DNA from: Draconibacterium sp.
GTDB taxonomy: Bacteria; Bacteroidota; Bacteroidia; Bacteroidales; Prolixibacteraceae
NCBI GenBank assembly: GCA_015493625.1
Contig: WGCT01000260.1
Span: 1 to 7,938, forward strand
Direction of reading: 5' to 3'
Length of the DNA: 7,938 nucleotides
The first letter of the stretch is position 1. Each line of letters starts with the position of its first letter. The translations under genes were made by a program, and so were the position numbers. Below, in pieces: positions 1-5,902 of the stretch. The notes below the pieces were generated by a model. That model worked only from the letters and a program-made list of their open reading frames with translations, searched no databases and had not been told where the DNA came from.

Positions 1-190
1 AGCGTAAACCTGTCATTAGTAGTAGGAACGAGGAAGAAGCAATCTGAATATTTATCCCGGGAAATAGTGAAATTAAATAAAACTTTACTATTAACCGTAA
101 ATGTCCGGTACATTTTTCTGTGAATCAGAATTGAAATTGACCAGGAGGTTCGCCAACCTGAACTGCCAGTACTTCGAAGCAAACTTGACT
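1..190. other. Left-edge region, no confident gene
   Basis: This stretch lies downstream of the SRAP gene and is cut by the window edge. Three weak coding possibilities exist. A plus-strand tail from position 3 to a TGA at 45-47 ends in a charged run (RNEEEAI). A second plus frame is open from 1 to a TGA at 121-123. A minus-strand ATG at 113-111 is open to the edge (MYRTFTVNSK...). None shows a recognisable domain and they exclude each other in part. A short dyad, AGGTT(146-150)/AACCT(155-159), is not followed by a T run on either strand, so it is not a convincing terminator for the SRAP gene. I cannot assign a gene here. Confidence 0.3.
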
Positions 191-955
191 TTAAACAACT
201 TCGTCTATTTTATTCTGAAACTCCAGCTCTTTATAATTATATTTTTTGTTGGCTTCGCGAACGTTGCCGGGAGAATCTTTCCCCAATAACTTTTTTACTG
301 TGTGTGCCGTTAATTCCGAATCGGGAAAAGGTTTTATCAGTTTTTGCAGCTCTTCACGGGAAAGTGGGTTCAACCATTCATCTGCCATATTTTCGGGCAG
401 AATAACCGGCATTCGCGCATCGTTGGAGAGTTTTGGACGGTTATGAATTTTTGCCATTAGCGAATTGGCTTTTGTAGTAACAATCGAGAATGAATTTAGA
501 ATTTCACCGGTTCCCCTATCTGTCCACTCATCCCACAATCCGGCAAAAAGTAATGGTTTTTTCTCTTTATGATAGATGTAAAACGGATACGATTTCCCTC
601 TGAAATAGTAGTAATCGTAAAAACCTTCAGCAGGGATTAAGCAGCGTTTTTCGTTAGCTGATTTTTTAAATGCCGGTTTTTCGAAAATGGTTTCGCCCCG
701 GGCATTTATTGTTTTGTTCCAAATACTCTCTGGAGTTTTTGCCCAGTGTGGAACCAACCCCCAAACCGACAGGCGTGGACGATAAGGCTCTCTATTTGTG
801 TAAATAATAATTTTGGGATGCGCAAACCCCGATACCTGAAATGCCTCGTTGTACTCACTTAACTCTTCTTCCCAGTGTGCAATCTCTCCGTGATTATTAT
901 TGCGGATTGCCCTTTTTAAAGCTATTTCCAATAAGTATCTTGCATTAAAACACAT
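191..955 (-). CDS. yedK: SRAP/YedK-family abasic-site DNA-protein crosslinking protein
   Basis: A SOS-response-associated peptidase (SRAP) protein of 254 residues. Family members (bacterial YedK, human HMCES) cap abasic sites in single-stranded DNA through a thiazolidine bond to the N-terminal Cys2 after Met1 is removed. The start is taken at the ATG at 955-953, giving MCFNAR. A TTG two codons upstream would keep Cys off the N-terminus and is rejected. The expected active-site landmarks are present: Cys2, Asn84 in INARGE, Glu110 in AEGFYDYYYF and His171 in KIHNRP, followed by ARMPVILP. Between that His and RMP lie several extra residues compared with the compact HDRMP of E. coli YedK as I recall it. 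The tail after about residue 220 is Lys-rich and not recognised. The gene stands alone, divergent from the outer-membrane gene, and I see no LexA-type operator. Family assignment is firm; SOS control is not shown by the sequence. Confidence 0.93.
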   Translation of the reverse strand: MCFNARYLLEIALKRAIRNNNHGEIAHWEEELSEYNEAFQVSGFAHPKIIIYTNREPYRPRLSVWGLVPHWAKTPESIWNKTINARGETIFEKPAFKKSANEKRCLIPAEGFYDYYYFRGKSYPFYIYHKEKKPLLFAGLWDEWTDRGTGEILNSFSIVTTKANSLMAKIHNRPKLSNDARMPVILPENMADEWLNPLSREELQKLIKPFPDSELTAHTVKKLLGKDSPGNVREANKKYNYKELEFQNKIDEVV

Positions 956-958
956 GCC

Positions 959-990
959 CAAATATAAGGGATTAAATCAATGAACCGAAA
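959..990 (-). promoter_or_regulatory. Candidate Bacteroidota promoter of the SRAP gene
   Basis: Read on the minus strand, TATATTTG (966-959) matches the Bacteroidota -7 consensus TAnnTTTG exactly. TTTC (990-987) sits 20 bp upstream as a one-off version of the TTTG -33 box. The -7 box ends only 3 bases before the ATG at 955, so transcription would begin at or within a few bases of the start codon and give a leaderless mRNA. The box match is seen directly; promoter activity is inferred. Confidence 0.35.
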
Positions 991-1074
991 AAGATTCTTC
1001 ATTGAAATTGGCTAAAGTAAAGTTCAAGAAATACGATAAATAGAACTGCTTATCGATATTTTTTATTGCTATTG

Positions 1075-1104
1075 TTGCTATTTCGTTTCATTCAACTATT
1101 TTTG
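1075..1104 (+). promoter_or_regulatory. Probable Bacteroidota-type promoter of the outer-membrane gene
   Basis: TTG (1075-1077), a 19-bp spacer and TATTTTTG (1097-1104) fit the -33/-7 arrangement used by the Bacteroidota primary sigma factor. The -7 box is an exact TAnnTTTG match and the spacing is standard. Transcription would start near 1108-1112, leaving a leader of roughly 40 nt before the ATG at 1149. No Shine-Dalgarno sequence precedes that ATG; the region is AT-rich, as is common in this phylum. Confidence 0.55.
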
Positions 1105-1148
1105 GCTGACAGAAACAGAACACTGCTTTTAATACCGGTTATTTAAAT

Positions 1149-2645
1149 ATGCAAAAACTACTATTACTATTTATCTTTTTTTTACCGGCACTCGCATTTT
1201 CTCAGTCGAGTAATTACTGGTCGAGGAACTTTAACGAAGAGTCGTCGTTATTGTCGGGAGCAGTTGTTGGTGGAGGCTCCGGGGCATCGGCCATCTTTTA
1301 TAATCCGGCAAGTATCTCCGAAATTAAAGAGTCGAGATTATCGTTAAATGCGAGTCTGTTTTCTTTTGACCTTTTAAATGCAAAAAATGCCTGGGGCGAA
1401 GGAATCGATTTTTACGATTCGCGAGGATATGTAATTCCACGCTTTTTATCGTATATGATTAAATTGAAGAAGTACGAAAACTGGAGTTTTGAAATTGCAT
1501 TTTTAAATAATGCTAATTTTCTTGCCGAAAGTGTAAATTATGTCGACAAAGAGATTGATATTCTTACGCATCTTCTGGGAGATGAACGATATACCTCGTT
1601 TAACAAATATTCGAGTAAAATACGCGACGATTGGTTTGGAATAGGAGGCTCGCGCAAATTAAACGACAAACTTTCGTTGGGCATAAGTATTTTTGTTTCG
1701 GCTAAAACAATTGATTATACCTATTTCTTAAACATTTCTGCCGGCCCTTTAGGAGATCTTTCAACACCTAAAAATTCCAAGAATTACTACACAGCCAGTT
1801 ACTATAATCAAGAATATATACGGTTTACCGATTACCGGCTACTTTCGAAAATAGGATTGCTTTATATGGCCGAGCGGTTTAGTATTGGGTTGAATATTAC
1901 AACTCCCTCTATTGGGAATATCTATTCGGACGGGAAACGCATTATGCGAAAGTCGAGCCAAAACAACATTACCGATCCCAAAACAGGAGCACCAATTCCT
2001 AACTACTTAATTGTTGACTATAAAGAGAAAGATGAAGTACATGTAAATGCAAAAAGTCCGTTTTCGATATCGACAGGTATTACCTATCACAGTGCCGACA
2101 AAACAAAAACATTTTATGCAACCGCTGAATTTTTTGCCGAGATAGATCCATACAGAGTTGCCGAAGCAACAGAAAGTGAAAATATTAGCTCGAATCCGGG
2201 ACTTGGAAATTATGATAATGATGAGTGGTTAACTTTTATTAGCGGTGCCAAACGGATTTTTAATGTTGCCGTTGGATATAGGTGGAAATTAGAAAATGAT
2301 GTTATGCTTTTCTCCGGATTTCGAACCGATTTTAATTTTAAAAAGAATTTCGATTACAACCCATATGCCGAAACCAAAACAATTAAAAGTTTCAATCTCG
2401 ACAAATACCATATTACAAGCGGTATTTCGATTAAGGTTTTAGGGCAGGATTTAATTGCCGGTCTTCAATATTCGTTTGGAATAGAACGTAATCAGAAACA
2501 ATTTGTAAATCTTTCGCATCCTGTTGAATTTAATTACGACGAAAACAAAGCTTTGCAGGGAACTCGAACAAATACCATGAACACAATGTTAAACTCGATA
2601 AGTCTCTATTTTGGAGCAACAATTAATTTTAACAACAACAATTAA
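1149..2645 (+). CDS. FadL/OmpP1-like outer-membrane beta-barrel protein
   Basis: A 498-residue exported protein, probably a barrel that moves hydrophobic compounds across the outer membrane. A Sec signal peptide is clear: MQKLLLLFIFFLPALAFSQ, with cleavage likely around residues 17-19. Next comes a Gly-rich segment, VVGGGSGASAIFYNPAS (39-55), which resembles the N-terminal plug region of FadL/OmpP1/TodX proteins with its NPA signature. The rest alternates short amphipathic, aromatic-rich strands (for example 165-195, 232-250, 306-330, 364-396, 420-445) with polar loops, as expected of a barrel. The length suits the family. The last strand, SISLYFGATINF, is followed by four Asn residues, so the usual terminal aromatic is five residues from the end. 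No operon partner is present. The barrel call is fairly secure; the FadL assignment rests on the Gly/NPA segment and length, the substrate is unknown, and a PorV-like or uncharacterised barrel family is possible. Confidence 0.65.
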   Translation: MQKLLLLFIFFLPALAFSQSSNYWSRNFNEESSLLSGAVVGGGSGASAIFYNPASISEIKESRLSLNASLFSFDLLNAKNAWGEGIDFYDSRGYVIPRFLSYMIKLKKYENWSFEIAFLNNANFLAESVNYVDKEIDILTHLLGDERYTSFNKYSSKIRDDWFGIGGSRKLNDKLSLGISIFVSAKTIDYTYFLNISAGPLGDLSTPKNSKNYYTASYYNQEYIRFTDYRLLSKIGLLYMAERFSIGLNITTPSIGNIYSDGKRIMRKSSQNNITDPKTGAPIPNYLIVDYKEKDEVHVNAKSPFSISTGITYHSADKTKTFYATAEFFAEIDPYRVAEATESENISSNPGLGNYDNDEWLTFISGAKRIFNVAVGYRWKLENDVMLFSGFRTDFNFKKNFDYNPYAETKTIKSFNLDKYHITSGISIKVLGQDLIAGLQYSFGIERNQKQFVNLSHPVEFNYDENKALQGTRTNTMNTMLNSISLYFGATINFNNNN

Positions 2646-2832
2646 CCGGATTGTTACTATTCAGCAGACTCTAACTAAATTCACCTCCAAGCTTGCCAAA
2701 GACATACCTTCGTGGCTAATTGGAATTCATCATTCTGCCATAGGCACACCTTCGTAGAAATTTGTAGTTTTTATGGCCACTGTGTTATAAGATTATTCAT
2801 TGCTGTTAGATTTAACTTCCCAAAATTCAACA

Positions 2833-2873
2833 GCCACAGGTTCGCAGATTTTTTTAACTCGGAATTCATCATT
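2833..2873 (+). repeat. Dispersed direct repeat, copy A
   Basis: The copy begins GCCACAGGTTCGCAGATT, which matches 17 of 18 bases in copy B exactly 150 bp downstream. After a short variable T-rich linker it ends TCGGAATTCATCATT, matching 13 of 15 bases of copy B. The linker is 2 bp longer than in copy B. The 3' module also matches 2722-2734 without error, which suggests that the two modules spread independently. Confidence 0.6.
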
Positions 2874-2982
2874 TGCAATTTTTTGTTTTGCGGTGCGTGT
2901 AATATTTTCGCTTTTTACAACTTCTGTGGACGCACCTTTTTGCTTCGCGCATTCCAATCCCCGGGATACCAATATTTTGTAG

Positions 2983-3022
2983 GCCACAGATTCGCAGATT
3001 CTTAAATCGAAATTCATTATTC
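2983..3022 (+). repeat. Dispersed direct repeat, copy B
   Basis: GCCACAGATTCGCAGATT is followed by TCGAAATTCATTATT, in the same order and orientation as copy A. It runs almost directly into the 7-bp tandem repeat at 3026. The two copies differ by scattered substitutions and one 2-bp indel, so the duplication is not recent. Confidence 0.6.
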
Positions 3023-3025
3023 AGA

Positions 3026-3046
3026 ATTCGTTATTCGTTATTCGTT
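3026..3046 (+). repeat. Three tandem copies of ATTCGTT
   Basis: ATTCGTT is repeated three times without error (3026-3032, 3033-3039, 3040-3046) and then runs into a T tract. The similar ATTCAT/ATTCAG sequence just upstream suggests that the tract grew from the GAATTCATTATTC module by slippage. No function is evident. Confidence 0.7.
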
Positions 3047-3065
3047 TTTTTATAGAAACTGTGCC

Positions 3066-3095
3066 ATAAAATAAACAGCCTAATAATATTGGGCT
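3066..3095 (-). terminator. Weak candidate terminator of the lamin-tail gene
   Basis: On the minus strand, downstream of the stop at 3132-3130, the arms AGCCCAAT and ATTAGGCT (3095-3088 and 3084-3077) can form an 8-bp stem containing one C-A mismatch, with a 3-nt loop. The following bases are GTTTATTTT, a broken T tract. The stem is AT-rich and short, so termination would be modest. Read on the plus strand the stem pairs slightly better (G-U instead of C-A) but no T run follows. Confidence 0.35.
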
Positions 3096-3129
3096 CTGAT
3101 TCTAAACAGCGCAAATTCTATTTTCAAAA

Positions 3130-4572
3130 TTACTCTAGTACATCGGTAAGAACCACCCCCTTTTTATAACGAAAAACATTCCCGTTCAAGTCGAAAATTT
3201 CAACAATAACTACATAAACACCAAGGTTTTGCCGTTGTCCGGTTTTGTCGGTTCCATTCCATTTGTAACTGCCCGAAGTTCCCAATATCTCGTTTCGTGC
3301 AAGCTGAACGATAAAACGTCCTGCAGCATCGAAAACAGAAATATTTATATAGTAACCCGAATTGTCGAGTTGGTACTGAATTGTAAAATCATCGTTGTAC
3401 CCATCGGAATTTGGCGAAAATGCTTTGGGAGCAAAAGTCACCACCGGCTCAGTTTTTGTATCGGTTTCGGCTTGCGAATTTCTATATCCGGGCGTTCCGT
3501 AACCGGCTTGTGTTGCTGCCGAATGCCAGTTGCCAAAGTCGGTTGTTGCTGCAAAAACCGATGTTCGTTCCAGTGCAACTCCCTCCTTGTCGGCAAGCAG
3601 CGGGGCGTGCATACTAACAGTATAAAACAGCTCATCGATTACCTCCCTGTTGGTATTGAGTAACACCACATAATCTCGGTCGTTATTAAACGACGGAAAT
3701 TTCTGCATCTGTAAAAAACAGGCGGCACATTCAATGGTAAAAAATGGAAAAACACCGTTTGTATCTTTTGTAAGTGCCAGATAGCCGCCCGGTTCAAATA
3801 CAATATTTTCGTTTGTAAGCGGAACAGTTTGAGTGAGTTCAAGATTTTTATCGCGTGAGGCAAGACAGAGTTTATTGAGTGGAATTGGTTTTGTTGAATA
3901 ATTATAAATTTCGACATAATCGTTGCCCCCGTCAACCGGATTAAAAAGCACCTCGTTAATCAGCAGGTCGCCCCGATTTATAATAACCGGATTCTTCTCC
4001 TCGCCAAAAACAACCACCTCGTCGAGTATTACCTTATCGGCCGAATAGTGATTGTTGATGTAAACAACCACTTGAAGTTTTTCACCGTTTAATGCAGTTT
4101 GCTGTACCAAATTCGACCCCCAGTTTCCTCGGTTATCACTGTTTTTCTCGAAAGGAATTTCGTTGCTTTGGTCTATAATATAGAATGCTTTTAGGTATTT
4201 GGTCTCCTCGTTTTTACCACTACCCGTTTCGCCTGCAGTAAGCTGAATTGAGATATTTTTATATTCTGAAATATCAATCTCTTCCGATCTCCAAACTACT
4301 TCGCCGTTAATATCGCGGCACTCGAACCGGCCACCACCGGTGGTTACCGTTTTTGCATAATCGGTTGAGGTGGTCACCTTAATTTTCGAGAAATCGAGAG
4401 TCCACGTTGTAACTTGACTAAAATCGTGCTGAACAGAAGAGCTGTTTTCGTCGCCCCAGACTCCTTTTTCGGGCAACAAAAAACTCTCCCTCCAAATTTC
4501 TTGTGCCGTAACCGGGTTATTAAGAAAGAGAAATAGGTATGTTAATAATATCAGAAGATTACGAATCATCAT
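3130..4572 (-). CDS. Secreted lamin-tail-domain protein with FlgD/CHU_C-like C-terminus
   Basis: A 480-residue exported protein of unknown specific function. The start is set at the ATG at 4572-4570, with a second in-frame ATG immediately after. A TTG six codons upstream extends the frame but adds a polar stretch before the signal peptide. MMIRNLLILLTYLFLFLN followed by NPVTAQ is a Sec signal peptide, probably cut after Gln24. Residues about 25-195 look like an all-beta domain that I do not recognise. About 202-345 is a lamin-tail domain (GDLLINEVLFNP, YVEIYNYS, GYLALTKD), including a CxxC pair at Cys282 and Cys285. About 380-476 is an FlgD/CHU_C-type Ig-like domain (APKAFSPNSDGYNDDF, YKWNGTD, LGVYVV). 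Such endings are common in secreted surface proteins of Bacteroidota, some of them type IX secretion cargo. A surface or extracellular role is inferred; type IX export is possible but not shown. The gene is a single unit, divergent from asd. Confidence 0.85.
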   Translation of the reverse strand: MMIRNLLILLTYLFLFLNNPVTAQEIWRESFLLPEKGVWGDENSSSVQHDFSQVTTWTLDFSKIKVTTSTDYAKTVTTGGGRFECRDINGEVVWRSEEIDISEYKNISIQLTAGETGSGKNEETKYLKAFYIIDQSNEIPFEKNSDNRGNWGSNLVQQTALNGEKLQVVVYINNHYSADKVILDEVVVFGEEKNPVIINRGDLLINEVLFNPVDGGNDYVEIYNYSTKPIPLNKLCLASRDKNLELTQTVPLTNENIVFEPGGYLALTKDTNGVFPFFTIECAACFLQMQKFPSFNNDRDYVVLLNTNREVIDELFYTVSMHAPLLADKEGVALERTSVFAATTDFGNWHSAATQAGYGTPGYRNSQAETDTKTEPVVTFAPKAFSPNSDGYNDDFTIQYQLDNSGYYINISVFDAAGRFIVQLARNEILGTSGSYKWNGTDKTGQRQNLGVYVVIVEIFDLNGNVFRYKKGVVLTDVLE

Positions 4573-4657
4573 ATTTACAATGTAAAGCAAAATAGTAACT
4601 TTGGCCGACTTTTTAAAAATAATTATCGAAAAAAGATAACAAAATGAAAGTTATTTT

Positions 4658-4686
4658 TTGACGATTTATTTAATGCGGTTTATAAA
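4658..4686 (+). promoter_or_regulatory. Candidate asd promoter, E. coli sigma-70-like
   Basis: TTGACG (4658-4663), a 17-bp spacer and TATAAA (4681-4686) match the classical TTGACA/TATAAT pair at 5 of 6 bases in each box with ideal spacing. The phylum normally uses TTTG and TAnnTTTG. The same bases also offer TTTG (4657-4660) and, 20 bp on, a TA-starting box that otherwise fits poorly. Transcription would start only some 8 bases before the ATG at 4701. In AT-rich DNA this match could be chance. Confidence 0.35.
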
Positions 4687-4700
4687 AAAAGATTTTACAA

Positions 4701-5708
4701 ATGAGAGTTGCAATTGTTGGAGTTAGCGGAGCTGTTGGGCAAGAGTTTTTACAAGTGCTTGCTGAGCGGGATTTCCCGCTGGATGAATTAGTTATTTTTG
4801 GGTCGGCAAGAAGTGCCGGAAAAACCTACGAATTTAAGGGGAAAGAATTAACAGTTAAAGAGTTAAAACACGGCGACGATTTTAAAGATATTGATATTGC
4901 CCTGACTTCGGCAGGAGCAGGTGTTTCGAAAGAGTTTGCTTCGACCATTACAAAACACGGAGCAATAATGATTGACAATTCGAGTGCATTTCGTTACGAT
5001 GACAATGTGCCGTTGGTTGTGCCCGAGGTAAACGCCGAAGATGCAAAAAACCGTCCGCTGAATATTATTGCCAATCCAAACTGTTCAACCATTCAAATGG
5101 TAGTTGCGCTAAAACCCATCGAAGACCTTTCGAAAATTAAACGGGTGCGTGTTGCCACTTATCAGGCGGCGAGTGGCGCAGGAGCGCAGGGAATTGCTGA
5201 GCTGGAAGAGCAGGTAAAAGAGGTGGTTGAAGGGGAAAAAGTTACGGTTAATAAATTTCAACACCAGTTGGCTATGAACGTTATTCCTCATATTGATGTG
5301 TTTTTAGATAACGACTACACCAAAGAGGAGATGAAAATGAATTGGGAAACCAAAAAAATTATGCACACCAACGCCGAGGTTAGTGCTACTTGTGTACGTA
5401 TTCCGGTAGCTCGTGCTCATTCCGAATCGATTTGGGTGGAGACCGAAAAACCACTATCGGCAAAAGCTGTTACCGAGGCATTCGAAAACTTTAATGGGCT
5501 GACTGTAATTGATAATCCGGCAAAAAACGAATATCCAATGCCACTTTTTGTTTCGGGGAAAGACGATGTTTATGTTGGACGTATTCGCCAGGATATTACC
5601 GACCCCAACAGTATTACTTTTTGGTGTGTTGGCGACCAAATTAAAAAAGGTGCTGCACTGAATGCCGTTCAAATTGCCGAATGGTTGATTAAAAACGGAG
5701 AGGTTTAG
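4701..5708 (+). CDS. asd: Aspartate-semialdehyde dehydrogenase
   Basis: A cytoplasmic enzyme of 335 residues that reduces aspartyl phosphate to aspartate semialdehyde with NADPH. This is the branch-point step to lysine/diaminopimelate, threonine and methionine. The N-terminal nucleotide-binding motif is [10 protein letters not shown] (7-16). IDNSSAFR (91-98) is the conserved phosphate/substrate loop. NPNCSTIQM (125-133) holds the catalytic Cys128. [11 protein letters not shown] (154-164) carries the conserved Gln155 and Gly-rich turn. [10 protein letters not shown] (233-242) holds the catalytic His240. The length is normal for the bacterial family and the motifs are intact, so the enzyme should be active. 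The ATG at 4701 lies directly at the glycine-rich strand and has no Shine-Dalgarno sequence. The gene is not in an operon with other aspartate-pathway genes here: its upstream neighbour diverges and its downstream neighbour converges. Confidence 0.97.
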   Translation: MRVAIVGVSGAVGQEFLQVLAERDFPLDELVIFGSARSAGKTYEFKGKELTVKELKHGDDFKDIDIALTSAGAGVSKEFASTITKHGAIMIDNSSAFRYDDNVPLVVPEVNAEDAKNRPLNIIANPNCSTIQMVVALKPIEDLSKIKRVRVATYQAASGAGAQGIAELEEQVKEVVEGEKVTVNKFQHQLAMNVIPHIDVFLDNDYTKEEMKMNWETKKIMHTNAEVSATCVRIPVARAHSESIWVETEKPLSAKAVTEAFENFNGLTVIDNPAKNEYPMPLFVSGKDDVYVGRIRQDITDPNSITFWCVGDQIKKGAALNAVQIAEWLIKNGEV

Positions 5709-5749
5709 ATTTTTATTTGCAATTAATATACTCAACCCGAGCTAAGTTT

Positions 5750-5890
5750 CCGGCAGGGGGTGAAGTGGCAACCTTGTGAAGACGCGCCCGAGTGTTTGTT
5801 ACCAAACGGCTGCGACCGGAGGAAGCACACGGATTGGTTACAAACACCGGAGTGCGACTAGCAAGTTAGAACGGAAGACCCGGCAGCCGG
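5750..5890. repeat. GC-rich imperfect palindrome of about 140 bp, possible structured RNA or REP/MITE-like element
   Basis: The element lies between the 3' ends of asd and hflX. Hand counting gives about 59% G+C for 5751-5890, well above the AT-rich spacers around it. It is centred near 5820. The outer arms CCGGC (5750-5754) and GCCGG (5886-5890) pair, as do GGGT (5758-5761) with ACCC (5878-5881) and CTTG (5773-5776) with CAAG (5862-5865). The core stem pairs 5783-5805 with 5834-5856: 21 base pairs including one G-U, interrupted by bulged A5791 and A5851 and a T-T mismatch (5800/5839). All pairs keep nearly the same centre. The 28-nt loop can form a small CGG/CCG hairpin. No T tract follows the core stem on either strand, so it is not a standard terminator. 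It contains no convincing ORF. The family is not identified. Confidence 0.6.
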
Positions 5891-5902
5891 CATTAAAAAA
5901 AT

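Larger units (their letters stand above)
2646..3129. other. 484-bp repeat-rich spacer between convergent genes
   Basis: No convincing gene lies here. The spacer is a mosaic of short repeated modules. ACCTTCGT occurs at 2706-2713 and 2748-2755. GGAATTCATCATT occurs at 2722-2734 and exactly again at 2861-2873, with a diverged copy near 3009-3022. A longer direct repeat is annotated at 2833-2873 and 2983-3022, and a 7-bp tandem repeat at 3026-3046. A minus-strand frame of 74 codons (3017-2793) spans both long repeat copies; its repeated peptide (RICESVA and KICEPVA) simply reflects the DNA repeat, so I do not call it a gene. Modules like these resemble decayed interspersed repeats that I recall from Bacteroidota spacers, but that is from memory. 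Confidence 0.6.

Noticed and set aside
2793..3017. Minus-strand 74-codon frame in the repeat-rich spacer
   Set aside because: It covers both copies of a DNA direct repeat, its peptide repeats mirror them, and no domain or promoter is seen.
3229..3663. Plus-strand 144-codon frame antisense to the lamin-tail gene
   Set aside because: It is a shadow of a well-supported secreted protein, Cys-rich and without domain or signal.
4573..4620. Bacteroidota-type promoter for the lamin-tail gene (TATTTTG at 4595-4589)
   Set aside because: The box is one base short of TAnnTTTG and no TTG lies at the right distance.
5783..5856. Core stem as an intrinsic terminator for asd or hflX
   Set aside because: No T run follows the stem on either strand, and the loop is 28 nt.
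5709..5902. Riboswitch or known small RNA (cobalamin type and others considered)
   Set aside because: It sits between two gene 3' ends, not upstream of a gene, and I could not match a conserved riboswitch core.
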